Source: Alphaproteobacteria bacterium
GTDB taxonomy: Bacteria > Pseudomonadota > Alphaproteobacteria > UBA8366
Direction of reading: 5' to 3'
Length of the DNA stretch: 22,108 bases
NCBI GenBank assembly: GCA_030743445.1
Contig: JASLSL010000191.1
Coordinates: 1-22,108 of the forward strand
The first letter of the stretch is position 1, and the number at the start of each line of letters is the position of its first letter. Of this stretch, positions 8,037 to 14,594 are shown in pieces. Under the pieces are notes generated by a model. That model saw only the letters and a list, made by a program, of their open reading frames with translations. It made no database searches and was not told the origin of the DNA. Both the position numbers and the translations under genes were made by a program.

Positions 8037-8896
8037 GTGGAGTTGCGCAATCCTTCCGAGATCGCCGCGTAGTCGGGCTCATGGTCGGGTCCGATCACCC
8101 CGTGGCGCAGCAGGAAGTCGATGATCACCAGGTTGCAGTTGAACTTGAACCGGGATGTTTCGCGCACCATGTCGGCGACTTGCCCGATCGGCCACAGCAT
8201 GAATTCCTCGACCTCGCCGTCGGCCGGCTCGGGTGTGAAGTCGGTTGGTAGCTCCAGGTCGAAGCAGAACTGCTGGTCGGGCTTTAGTGTTTGGTCCATC
8301 TGGTGGCGGTAGGAAATCATGCCCACGGGCGAGGCCCGGCGGGCGATGTCTTCCGGGATCGCGGCTTCCTCGGCGCACTCCTTGACCAGATTTTCCATCA
8401 GGCCGACGCCGATCGGCTGGCCGCCCGCGACCATGTTGTCGAGCATGCCGGGATAGGTCGCCTTGCCGCCGGCGCGCCGCGCGACCCACATGTGGATCCG
8501 ATCCGGCCCATCGCCTTGCCGCACATACCCGTTCAGGTGGACGCCCCAGGATCGGATGCCGAGATAGGGACAGGCCGCGCGCTCGACCTGCATCAGCGGC
8601 GGGATCGTGCGCTCGGGCGTCACCGGGTAGGGCTCGTCCCGCCAACCCTCGATCAGGCCCGACGCGGCGAGCGAGGCGAGGGCCTCGGCGACGACGTCCG
8701 AGCGCGGCTTGAAATCGACGACGCCCGGGGCGAGCTCGACTTGGTCCGCGCCGACCCGGAAGGCCTCGCCGTAGGGCGCCAGCTCGGCGGCGAAATCGTG
8801 GTGCACCCAGCCGACCCGCATCGCGCCGAGGCGGAGCGGGTGGAACGCCGCCGGCTCGACGTTGTTGCAGTGCCGGATATGGTCGAGATAGCTCAT
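8033..8896 (-). CDS. DUF4743/Nudix-domain hydrolase, TPK3-like
   Basis: The protein has 287 residues. The N-terminal half (YLDHIRHCN, RVGWVHHDFA) resembles DUF4743, the domain that precedes the Nudix fold in plant NUDX20/24 and the yeast thiamine pyrophosphokinase-associated proteins. The C-terminal half has the Nudix region GGQPIGVGLMENLVKECAEE. The REUXEEXGU core is KECAEEAAI, and the upstream Glu of the classical box is replaced, as is usual in this subfamily. Plant and fungal relatives act on oxidised thiamine diphosphates, so a damaged-metabolite role is possible but only inferred. The ATG at 8894-8896 fits the family start; a second ATG three codons upstream lies too close to the AGGG. 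Its stop codon overlaps the uppP stop on the opposite strand. Confidence 0.85.
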   Translation of the reverse strand: MSYLDHIRHCNNVEPAAFHPLRLGAMRVGWVHHDFAAELAPYGEAFRVGADQVELAPGVVDFKPRSDVVAEALASLAASGLIEGWRDEPYPVTPERTIPPLMQVERAACPYLGIRSWGVHLNGYVRQGDGPDRIHMWVARRAGGKATYPGMLDNMVAGGQPIGVGLMENLVKECAEEAAIPEDIARRASPVGMISYRHQMDQTLKPDQQFCFDLELPTDFTPEPADGEVEEFMLWPIGQVADMVRETSRFKFNCNLVIIDFLLRHGVIGPDHEPDYAAISEGLRNST

Positions 8897-8931
8897 CGCC
8901 GACATGACCCTAAGCGTCGATTAGCCAGTCG

Positions 8932-8984
8932 ATCAAGGGGCGCACCCCTTCAAGGGGCGCTCGCCTTCAAGGGGCGCTCGCCTT
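8932..8984. repeat. 17-bp tandem repeat, three copies
   Basis: Copies lie at 8932-8948 (three mismatches), 8949-8965 and 8966-8982 (identical; unit ttcaaggggcgctcgcc), with two further matching bases. The last copy runs into the 3' end of the ACT-domain gene, whose stop is at 8967-8969. The array therefore supplies that protein's final residues and most of the 70-bp gap to the Nudix gene. Confidence 0.8.
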
Positions 8985-9284
8985 GCGGCTCGTCAGCACG
9001 CACTCGACGCCGTAGATCTGGCGCATGCAGCGCGCCATGTAGCCAGCGAGGTCGCCCGCCATGCCGGCGATCTGAATGTCGATGGTCAACTCCTCGCCAG
9101 CCTCGCCGGTCGTGCGGGCGTGCCACTGGGTCGGCACCAGGTTGCGCTTGGCAAAGAGCTCGAGGATGCGCGGCATCATTCCGGGCTCGGCGGCGGCCAC
9201 GATCGAAAAGCACACGGTTTCCGCGGTGCGCGGATCGGCGCTATCGAGGTGACCTGAAGGGGATTCAGCTTCGGGGAATGACAT
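8967..9284 (-). CDS. Small ACT-domain protein
   Basis: The protein has 105 residues. After an unremarkable 21-residue N-terminus, residues 22-97 form one ACT-like beta-alpha-beta-beta-alpha-beta unit: CFSIVAAAEPGMMPRILELF, then KRNLVPTQWHAR, then ELTIDIQIAGM and a closing helix and strand ending VECVLTSR. It resembles the regulatory (IlvH/IlvM-like) ACT domains that bind amino acids, but no synthase partner is adjacent, so the ligand and target are unknown. The ATG at 9282-9284 has GGAG about ten bases upstream; an in-frame extension of 44 residues lacks family character. The extreme C-terminus (KASAP) is encoded by the 17-bp tandem repeat. It is probably cotranscribed with the Nudix gene, 70 bp downstream. 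Confidence 0.8.
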   Translation of the reverse strand: MSFPEAESPSGHLDSADPRTAETVCFSIVAAAEPGMMPRILELFAKRNLVPTQWHARTTGEAGEELTIDIQIAGMAGDLAGYMARCMRQIYGVECVLTSRKASAP

Positions 9285-9330
9285 GACGAACGATCTCCAC
9301 ATTGGTTCCGGCGTTGCGAACGGCATCGGC

Positions 9331-9351
9331 CCGGCCCTGGATAAGGGCCGG
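9331..9351. repeat. GC-rich stem-loop upstream of the ACT-domain gene
   Basis: Arms ccggccct (9331-9338) and agggccgg (9344-9351) pair perfectly over 8 bp around a 5-base loop. It lies 47 bp upstream of the ACT gene start. No T-run follows on either strand, so it is not a standard intrinsic terminator. It could be an attenuator-like leader hairpin or an operator. Confidence 0.45.
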
Positions 9352-9522
9352 AGTGCTAATTCGCGCCAACCGGGCAATGTGAAGCGTTGTCGCCATGGGC
9401 CGGGGAATACCACCACGGCCTAGGCGATGCAAGCGATCGATGGGCATCCCGCTTGACCAAGCCCTCCCGGAGGTCCAGAGTGAATCCGAGGGGCGCAACC
9501 TCTTTCATATGAGAGGTGGGAC

Positions 9523-9813
9523 ATGTCCAGTCTATGGGTCTATTGGCGGCGGCCGAGCTGCATCGTCCGGTTTCGCCATGGCGGCGAGTCGGCGCTCTAT
9601 CCCTCGATCAAGCAGCCTTTGGTCGGCACTATCGAGACCGCGTTGGCGGCGCCGGGCGGCGGCGCTCAGACCGAGCCCGCCGCACCCGTCCCCACCGCAC
9701 CCGTCGAGGACAACATCCTGCACTTCCCGGCCGCGACCCGGCGCACCCAGCGCGGACCGCACGGCCGCAAGGGCCGGGGCAAGCCCGGCGCGGGACCGAA
9801 ACGCCGCGAGTAG
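9523..9813 (+). CDS. Small hypothetical protein with basic C-terminus
   Basis: This 96-residue frame is not recognised. The start is supported by GAGGTGGG directly upstream of the ATG. The N-terminus (MSSLWVYWRRPSCIVRF) is aromatic and basic, the middle is Ala/Pro-rich, and the end is strongly basic (RRTQRGPHGRKGRGKPGAGP). It contains DNILHFP, a phrase that resembles small alphaproteobacterial proteins of unknown function. There is no signal peptide, membrane segment or known motif. It stands alone between the leftward ACT gene and the rightward HIG1 gene. Other frames are also open here because of the GC content, so it may not be a gene. Confidence 0.45.
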   Translation: MSSLWVYWRRPSCIVRFRHGGESALYPSIKQPLVGTIETALAAPGGGAQTEPAAPVPTAPVEDNILHFPAATRRTQRGPHGRKGRGKPGAGPKRRE

Positions 9814-9876
9814 CGCCTGTCGGGCGTACTTGCAAGAATAGCGGAAAAGGCGCCAGGCGGCATTCAATCGGAATCG

Positions 9877-9910
9877 ATCCCGACCGGGATTTTATCCCGA
9901 CCGGGATTTT
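9877..9910. repeat. Perfect 17-bp tandem duplication (operator-like)
   Basis: The unit atcccgaccgggatttt occurs twice without a mismatch, at 9877-9893 and 9894-9910. Each unit contains an ATCCC/GGGAT inverted pair around four bases. The array ends 38 bp before the HIG1 start codon. The short stems followed by T-runs could weakly terminate transcription from the small frame upstream, but paired, in-phase dyads are more typical of a regulator-binding site. Confidence 0.75.
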
Positions 9911-9935
9911 CCTGTCCAAAGTAACGCGGAGGCAC

Positions 9936-9941
9936 TATATC
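9936..9941 (+). promoter_or_regulatory. Possible -10 hexamer of a leaderless HIG1/ATR promoter
   Basis: The TATATC hexamer ends 7 bp before the HIG1 ATG at 9949, which would place the transcription start at or next to the start codon. A weak -35 (TGTCCA, 9913-9918) lies 17 bp upstream. The only Shine-Dalgarno-like GGAGG (9927-9931) is 17 bases from the ATG, too far for normal initiation, which favours leaderless translation. This is a prediction from sequence only. Confidence 0.35.
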
Positions 9942-9948
9942 GCCCGGT

Positions 9949-10149
9949 ATGTCGGACATCCTCCCGGTCCTTCTGATCCTCGCCCTGGCCGCGACCCTGG
10001 TCGTGCTGCTGGTCGGCGTGTTCTCGATGGCCAAGAGCGGCGACTTCAACCGGCGCCACGGCAATAGGCTGATGCGCGCCCGGGTCGCGTTCCAGGGCGC
10101 GGCGTTGCTGATCCTGGTCCTGGCCTGGTTCTTCGCGAAAGGGTCCTGA
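9949..10149 (+). CDS. HIG1-domain twin transmembrane protein
   Basis: The protein has 66 residues with two hydrophobic helices (about 4-25, LPVLLILALAATLVVLLVGV, and 48-63, FQGAALLILVLAWFF). They are joined by a basic loop containing NRRHGNRLMRARV, a HIG1/hypoxia-induced-protein type motif. Bacterial members are small inner-membrane proteins of uncertain role; eukaryotic relatives associate with cytochrome oxidase. The stop shares one base with the start of the adenosyltransferase gene (TGATG), so the two are translationally coupled. I believe the HIG1 gene next to this adenosyltransferase is a recurring arrangement in alphaproteobacteria. Confidence 0.85.
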   Translation: MSDILPVLLILALAATLVVLLVGVFSMAKSGDFNRRHGNRLMRARVAFQGAALLILVLAWFFAKGS

Positions 10150-10736
10150 TGGTCAAGCTGACGCGCATCTACACCGGCGGCGGCGACACGGGCGAGACCT
10201 CGCTCGGCGACGGCCAGCGCGTGCCCAAGCATTCGGTCCGCGTCGCCGCCTACGGCACGGCGGACGAGGCCGGCGCGGTGATCGGCATCGCCCGCACGAT
10301 GATCGACCCGGGGGCCGACCCGGAGGCCGATCCGGCAGTCGACACGGTGTTGGCGCGGATCCAGAACGACCTGTTCGATTTGGGCGCGGATTTCTGCACC
10401 CCCGAGGACGGCAAGCGCGGCGCGGGCGCGTTGCGCATCACCGAGGAACAAGTTTCATGGCTCGAGGGCGAGATCGACCGGGTCAACGAGGGCCTCGGCG
10501 ACCTCGAGAGCTTCATCCTGCCGGGTGGCACGCCGCTTGCGGCCCACCTCCACCTGGCGCGCACGGTGGTGCGCCGGGCCGAGCGCCTGGCGACCGAGCT
10601 CGCGACCCAGGAAAAGATCAACGGCCAAGCGATCAAGTACCTCAACCGGCTCTCGGACCTGATGTTCGTCATGGCGCGCGCCGCCAACCGTGGCGGCAAG
10701 GCCGACGTGCTGTGGGTCCCGGGCGGCAAGCGTTAG
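10149..10736 (+). CDS. Cob(I)alamin adenosyltransferase, PduO type
   Basis: The protein has 195 residues. It transfers the adenosyl group of ATP to cob(I)alamin to make adenosylcobalamin (EC 2.5.1.17). The N-terminal ATP-binding segment TRIYTGGGDTGETSLGDG is canonical. FILPGGTPLAAHLHLARTVVRRAER and YLNRLSDLMFVMARAAN form the conserved helices of the trimer active site. One departure is GTADEAGAVIG, where GTVDELNA-like sequence is usual. The gene overlaps the HIG1 stop by one base and is followed by a palindromic repeat. No cobalamin riboswitch is visible upstream. In this genomic setting the cofactor most likely serves methylmalonyl-CoA mutase, which is inference. The symbol is left blank because both cobO and pduO are used for such genes. 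Confidence 0.95.
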   Translation: MVKLTRIYTGGGDTGETSLGDGQRVPKHSVRVAAYGTADEAGAVIGIARTMIDPGADPEADPAVDTVLARIQNDLFDLGADFCTPEDGKRGAGALRITEEQVSWLEGEIDRVNEGLGDLESFILPGGTPLAAHLHLARTVVRRAERLATELATQEKINGQAIKYLNRLSDLMFVMARAANRGGKADVLWVPGGKR

Positions 10737-10761
10737 GGCCGGCTTTGGCTGTTGTCCGGTT

Positions 10762-10903
10762 CCCCCTCACCCTCCCAGCCGCTCTTCGAGCGTCCGGGCC
10801 CCTCCCTCTCCCGCCAGGGGAGAGGGGCTTTGCATCGAGATCGGCACAACTAACCCTCTCCCCTCGCGGGAGAGGGTGGCAGCGCAGCGGCCGGGTGAGG
10901 GGG
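10762..10903. repeat. Palindromic intergenic element with two identical hairpins
   Basis: The outer ends are perfect 11-bp inverted repeats: ccccctcaccc (10762-10772) and gggtgaggggg (10893-10903). Inside are two hairpins with the same 9-bp arms (ccctctccc / gggagaggg) and 5-base loops, at 10804-10826 and 10854-10876. This composition is familiar as a dispersed GC-rich intergenic repeat in alphaproteobacterial genomes. It lies between the adenosyltransferase and the next gene and could fold in RNA of either strand, affecting termination or mRNA stability. No transposase accompanies it. Confidence 0.85.
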
Positions 10904-10940
10904 CCGATGGACCGAGCGGCGTGAACACATCCGATTGACC

Positions 10941-11768
10941 ATGCTGATCGAGCTCTACCAGTACCTGACCACGAAGTGCCCGCCGGTGGCCAAACGCATG
11001 GGCTACTTGCGCGAGGCGATCGCGATCCACCGGCGCTACGCCCGCCACCGCAAGACCTGGGAGCCGCACCTCGAGGCCACCAAGAAGGTCATTCGCGAGG
11101 CGATCGAGGCCTCGAGCGGTGGCACCGGGACTGCAGTGGTGCTCGGCTCCGGCCTGTTGGTCGACATTCCGCTCGACGAGCTCTCGGACGCCTTCGACCG
11201 GGTCGAGCTGGTCGACCTGATCCACATGAAGCCGGTGCGCTGGATCGTCGAACACTATCCCAACGTGGGCTTGGTCGAGGCCGACGTCACCGACGTCGCC
11301 GGGGCGCTGGTTCGCTTTGCCGCGGGCGAGGGGGCGCTGCCGGTGCCGCAAGCGCCAGATTTGCCGGGGGTCGACCTCGACGACGTCCGGCTCGTGGTCT
11401 CGGCCAATCTGGTCTCCCAGCTTCCGTTGGTGCCGGGCGGCTGGCTCAAGCGACGCACCAAGCTCGACGACGATGCGGTCTACGCCTTCGGCGGCCGCCT
11501 GGTCCGCGCCCATCTCGACTGGCTGCTCGGGCTCGCCGAGCGCGGGATCACCGTCTGCCTGATCGCCGACGTCGAGCGCGAATTCATCGACCGCGACGAG
11601 AACCCGGTCCAGACCTACGACGGGCTCTATGGCGAGCGGCTGCCGGGCCGCGGCCACACCTGGCGCTGGACCGTCGGCCCCGCGGGCGAGGTTCGGTCCG
11701 GCATCACGCTGCGCAACAAGGTCGTCGGCATCCCCGATCTGGCGAAGGCGGCGGCCGCGGCGAAATAG
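10941..11768 (+). CDS. Uncharacterised protein, possible Rossmann-like methyltransferase fold
   Basis: The protein has 275 residues. A helical, basic N-terminus (about 1-60) precedes AVVLGSGLLVDIPLDEL (66-81) and RVELVDLIHMKP (87-98), a GxG loop followed by an acidic strand end that resembles motif I and II of class I SAM-dependent methyltransferases. Further on, LVEADVTDV and LVVSANLVSQLP look like motif III/IV positions. No catalytic signature identifies a substrate. The ATG at 10941 is used; a TTG two codons upstream is also in frame. The Shine-Dalgarno is poor. The gene sits between the palindromic repeat and the etfB promoter, so it is probably read from upstream and ends before the etf transcript begins. 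It has no membrane segment. Confidence 0.8.
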   Translation: MLIELYQYLTTKCPPVAKRMGYLREAIAIHRRYARHRKTWEPHLEATKKVIREAIEASSGGTGTAVVLGSGLLVDIPLDELSDAFDRVELVDLIHMKPVRWIVEHYPNVGLVEADVTDVAGALVRFAAGEGALPVPQAPDLPGVDLDDVRLVVSANLVSQLPLVPGGWLKRRTKLDDDAVYAFGGRLVRAHLDWLLGLAERGITVCLIADVEREFIDRDENPVQTYDGLYGERLPGRGHTWRWTVGPAGEVRSGITLRNKVVGIPDLAKAAAAAK

Positions 11769-11805
11769 GCCGGCGAGAAATCGGCCAGGGCAGCCCAAAG
11801 CGCGA

Positions 11806-11834
11806 TTGACCGTCCCCCCGGGCGGGCTTATGTT
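11806..11834 (+). promoter_or_regulatory. Sigma-70-type promoter for etfBA
   Basis: TTGACC (11806-11811) and TATGTT (11829-11834) are separated by exactly 17 bp. It is the best promoter-like pair in the window. It lies in the 207-bp gap before etfB and predicts a leader of about 135 bases. The leader carries a 7-bp stem (gcctccc / gggaggc, 11940-11956) just before the Shine-Dalgarno-like AGGGGAA at 11959-11965. Confidence 0.65.
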
Positions 11835-11975
11835 GCACCTGCGAACAAGGCCGCGAAACCGCCCGGGCTGGCTCGGCTGACAGCCTCCCGAGGCGGTCAT
11901 AAAGAAGCCGGTTGCGGACAAGCCGGCGCGAATCGAAACGCCTCCCCGCGGGAGGCCCAGGGGAAGCACAGCACC

Positions 11976-12725
11976 ATGAAAGTAATGGTCCCGGTCAAGC
12001 GCGTGATCGACTACAACGTCAAGATTCGCGTCAAATCGGACGAAAGCGGCGTTGAGACGGCGAACGTCAAGATGTCGATGAACCCGTTCGACGAAATCGC
12101 CGTCGAGGAGGCGATCCGCCTGCAGGAAGCCGGCACGGCGCAAGAAATCGTCGCCGTCTCGATCGGCCCGCAGCAGTGCCAGGAGACGATCCGCACCGCG
12201 CTCGCCATGGGCGCCGACCGCGGCATTCTGGTCCTGACCGACGACGAGGTCGAGCCGCTCGCGGTCGCCAAGATCCTGCAGGCGCTGGTCGAGAAGGAGA
12301 GCCCCGACCTGGTGGTCCTCGGCAAGCAGGCGATCGACGACGACAGCAACCAGACCGGCCAGATGCTGGCGGCGTTGCTCGGCTGGAGCCAGGCGACCTT
12401 CGCCTCGAAGCTCGCGATCTCCGACGGCTCGGCCGAGGTCACCCGCGAGGTCGACGGCGGGCTCGAGACCGTCCGGGTTGCGATGCCGGCAGTGGTGACC
12501 ACCGACCTGCGCCTCAACGAGCCGCGCTACGCCTCGCTGCCCAACATCATGAAGGCCAAGAAGAAGCCGATCGACGAGACCTCGCCGGCCGAACTCGGGG
12601 TCGAGACCGCACCCCGGCTCCAGGTCCTCAAGGTCACGGAGCCCGCCAAGCGCGAGGCCGGCGTCATCGTCGCCGATGTCGCCGAGCTGGTCGATAAACT
12701 CAAGAACGAAGCCAAGGTGATCTGA
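11976..12725 (+). CDS. etfB: Electron transfer flavoprotein beta subunit
   Basis: The protein has 249 residues, the standard length. With EtfA it forms the soluble heterodimer that takes electrons from acyl-CoA dehydrogenases and passes them to ETF:ubiquinone oxidoreductase. The start MKVMVPVKRVIDYNVKIRV and the internal MNPFDEIAVEEAIRLQE are typical. The ETF-beta signature is seen around VVTTDLRLNEPRYASLPNIM, followed by KAKKKPID. AMP-binding residues are expected around VSIGPQQCQETIRTALAMGAD. Its own promoter and a long leader precede it. The stop is two bases before the etfA start, so the two are co-translated. Confidence 0.98.
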   Translation: MKVMVPVKRVIDYNVKIRVKSDESGVETANVKMSMNPFDEIAVEEAIRLQEAGTAQEIVAVSIGPQQCQETIRTALAMGADRGILVLTDDEVEPLAVAKILQALVEKESPDLVVLGKQAIDDDSNQTGQMLAALLGWSQATFASKLAISDGSAEVTREVDGGLETVRVAMPAVVTTDLRLNEPRYASLPNIMKAKKKPIDETSPAELGVETAPRLQVLKVTEPAKREAGVIVADVAELVDKLKNEAKVI

Positions 12726-12727
12726 CG

Positions 12728-13663
12728 ATGAGCGTCCTGGTCGTTGCCGAACACGACGGTTCGGAACTCAAGCCCGCAACCCTGAACGCGGTCGCCGCGG
12801 GTGCCGCGATCGGCGGGGATATCGATATTCTGGTCGCCGGCGAGGGCTGCGGCGCCGTCGCCGAAGCCGCCGCCAAGGTCGCGGGCGTTGCCAAGGTGCG
12901 GGTCGCCGACGCGGCCGAATACGCCAACGGGATCGCCGAGAACATCGCCCCCCTGGTGGTGGCGCTCGCCGAGGGCTACGAGCACCTGCTGGCGCCGGCG
13001 ACGACGTCGGGCAAGAACATCATGCCGCGGGTCGCGGCGTTGCTCGACGCCCAGCAGATATCCGACATTTCGGGCGTCGTCTCGGCCGACACCTTCGAGC
13101 GGCCGATTTACGCCGGCAACGCGATCGCCACGGTGCAGTCGGCCGACGCCAAGAAGGTCATCACCGTGCGCATCACCGCCTTCGATCCGGTCGCGGCCGA
13201 GGGCGGCTCGGCGGTGAGGGAAAATGTCGATGCCACCGGCGATGCCGGCCTCACCAGCTTCCTCGGCGCCGAGACCACCAAGTCCGAGCGTCCCGAGCTG
13301 ACCGCCGCCCGGATCGTGATCTCCGGCGGGCGCGGCATGCAGTCGGGCGACAATTTCGAGCTCCTCGAGCGTATCGCCGACAAGCTCGGGGCCGCGGTCG
13401 GCGCCTCGCGCGCCGCGGTCGACGCCGGCTTCGTGCCGAACGACTACCAGGTCGGCCAGACCGGCAAGATCGTCGCCCCCGACCTCTACGTCGCGGTCGG
13501 CATCTCGGGCGCGATCCAGCACCTCGCCGGCATGAAGGACAGCAAGGTGATCGTCGCCATCAACAAGGACGAGGAGGCGCCGATCTTCCAGGTCGCCGAT
13601 TACGGGCTGGTCGCCGACCTGTTCCAGGCGGTCCCCGAACTGGACGAGGCGCTGGACGATTGA
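12728..13663 (+). CDS. etfA: Electron transfer flavoprotein alpha subunit
   Basis: The protein has 311 residues. It carries the FAD of the ETF heterodimer. The C-terminal FAD domain is intact and diagnostic: GRGMQSGDNFELLERIADKL, ASRAAVDAGFVP, QVGQTGKIVAPDLYVAVGIS, GAIQHLAGMKDSKVIVAINK, then DEEAPIFQVADYGLVADLF. The N-terminal part (VLVVAEHDGSELKP) is the non-FAD domain that packs on EtfB. The ATG lies two bases after the etfB stop and the gene is followed 24 bp later by the dehydrogenase. This is the respiratory type; no extra ferredoxin or bifurcation-specific module is seen. Confidence 0.98.
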   Translation: MSVLVVAEHDGSELKPATLNAVAAGAAIGGDIDILVAGEGCGAVAEAAAKVAGVAKVRVADAAEYANGIAENIAPLVVALAEGYEHLLAPATTSGKNIMPRVAALLDAQQISDISGVVSADTFERPIYAGNAIATVQSADAKKVITVRITAFDPVAAEGGSAVRENVDATGDAGLTSFLGAETTKSERPELTAARIVISGGRGMQSGDNFELLERIADKLGAAVGASRAAVDAGFVPNDYQVGQTGKIVAPDLYVAVGISGAIQHLAGMKDSKVIVAINKDEEAPIFQVADYGLVADLFQAVPELDEALDD

Positions 13664-13687
13664 GCCTATTGGCGGGGAGCTGAGGCC

Positions 13688-14560
13688 ATGATCAAGACGA
13701 TTGGCGTGATCGGCGCGGGACAGATGGGCAACGGCATCGCCCACGTCGCCGCGCTCGCCGAATACGACATCAAGCTGCTCGACGTCGACAAGGCGCGGAT
13801 CGACAAGGCGCTGGCGACGATCGGCGCCAACATGGACCGCCAAGTGCGCCGCGAGGTGATCGCCGCCGCCGACGCCAAGGCGGCGCTGAAGCGCATCCAT
13901 ACCGGGCTCGACTACAAGATCTTCAAGGATTGCGACATCGTCATCGAGTGCGCCAGCGAGGACGAAGACCTCAAGCGCGAGATATTGCAGCAGCTCGGGC
14001 CGAGCCTGAGGGACGACGCGCTGATCGCGAGCAACACCTCGTCGATCTCGATCACCCGGCTCGCCACCGTGACCGACCGGCCGGAGCGCTTCATCGGCAT
14101 GCACTTCATGAACCCGGTGCCGATGATGCAGCTGGTCGAACTGATCCGCGGTCTCGCGACCAGCGAGGAAACCTACGAAGTGGCGCGCGAACTCGCCGAA
14201 TCGCTCGGCAAGACGGTGGCGATGGCCGAGGACTTCCCGGCCTTCATCGTCAACCGGGTGCTGCTGCCGATGATCAACGAGGCGGTCTACACGCTCTATG
14301 AAGGTGTCGGCAACGTGAAGGCGATCGACACCGCCTTGAAGCTCGGCGCCAACCACCCGATGGGCCCCTTGGAGCTCGCCGATTTCATCGGTCTCGACAC
14401 CTGCCTCGCGGTGATGCAGGTGCTCTACGAGGGCCTGGCGGATTCCAAGTACCGGCCGTGCCCGCTGTTGGTCAAATACGTCGAGGCCGGCTGGCTCGGC
14501 CGCAAGTCGGGCCGCGGGTTCTACGATTATTCCGGCGACGAGCCGGTGCCGACGCGATAG
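13688..14560 (+). CDS. 3-hydroxyacyl-CoA (3-hydroxybutyryl-CoA) dehydrogenase
   Basis: The protein has 290 residues. It is a single-function NAD(P)-dependent dehydrogenase that interconverts (S)-3-hydroxyacyl-CoA and 3-ketoacyl-CoA, most likely with short chains such as 3-hydroxybutyryl-CoA (EC 1.1.1.157 or 1.1.1.35). The Rossmann motif GAGQMG is at residues 9-14. The catalytic pair is His139 in GMHFMNPVP and Glu151 in QLVELIRG, 12 residues apart as in human SCHAD. The C-terminal domain (FIVNRVLLPMINEAV, HPMGPLELADFIGLD, GRKSGRGFYDY) is complete. A strong GGGGAG lies upstream of the ATG. Placement behind etfBA fits acyl-CoA oxidation or butyrate/PHB-linked metabolism; hbdA and paaH-like names are used, so no symbol is given. 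Confidence 0.95.
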   Translation: MIKTIGVIGAGQMGNGIAHVAALAEYDIKLLDVDKARIDKALATIGANMDRQVRREVIAAADAKAALKRIHTGLDYKIFKDCDIVIECASEDEDLKREILQQLGPSLRDDALIASNTSSISITRLATVTDRPERFIGMHFMNPVPMMQLVELIRGLATSEETYEVARELAESLGKTVAMAEDFPAFIVNRVLLPMINEAVYTLYEGVGNVKAIDTALKLGANHPMGPLELADFIGLDTCLAVMQVLYEGLADSKYRPCPLLVKYVEAGWLGRKSGRGFYDYSGDEPVPTR

Positions 14561-14594
14561 CGCAGAGTCCGGCAATTTTGATCCGCCCCCCGCG

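Noticed and set aside
8932..9910. CRISPR-like array from the two sets of 17-bp repeats
   Set aside because: The repeats are short, directly abutting without spacers, of unrelated sequence in the two places, and no cas gene is near.
9950..10148. Cobalamin riboswitch upstream of the adenosyltransferase
   Set aside because: The upstream DNA is the HIG1 coding sequence, and no B12-box-like segment was seen there or in the gap before HIG1.
10767..12143. A minus-strand open frame of 458 codons
   Set aside because: It crosses the palindromic repeat, the 275-residue gene and the etfB promoter in antisense; no motif and no ribosome-binding site.
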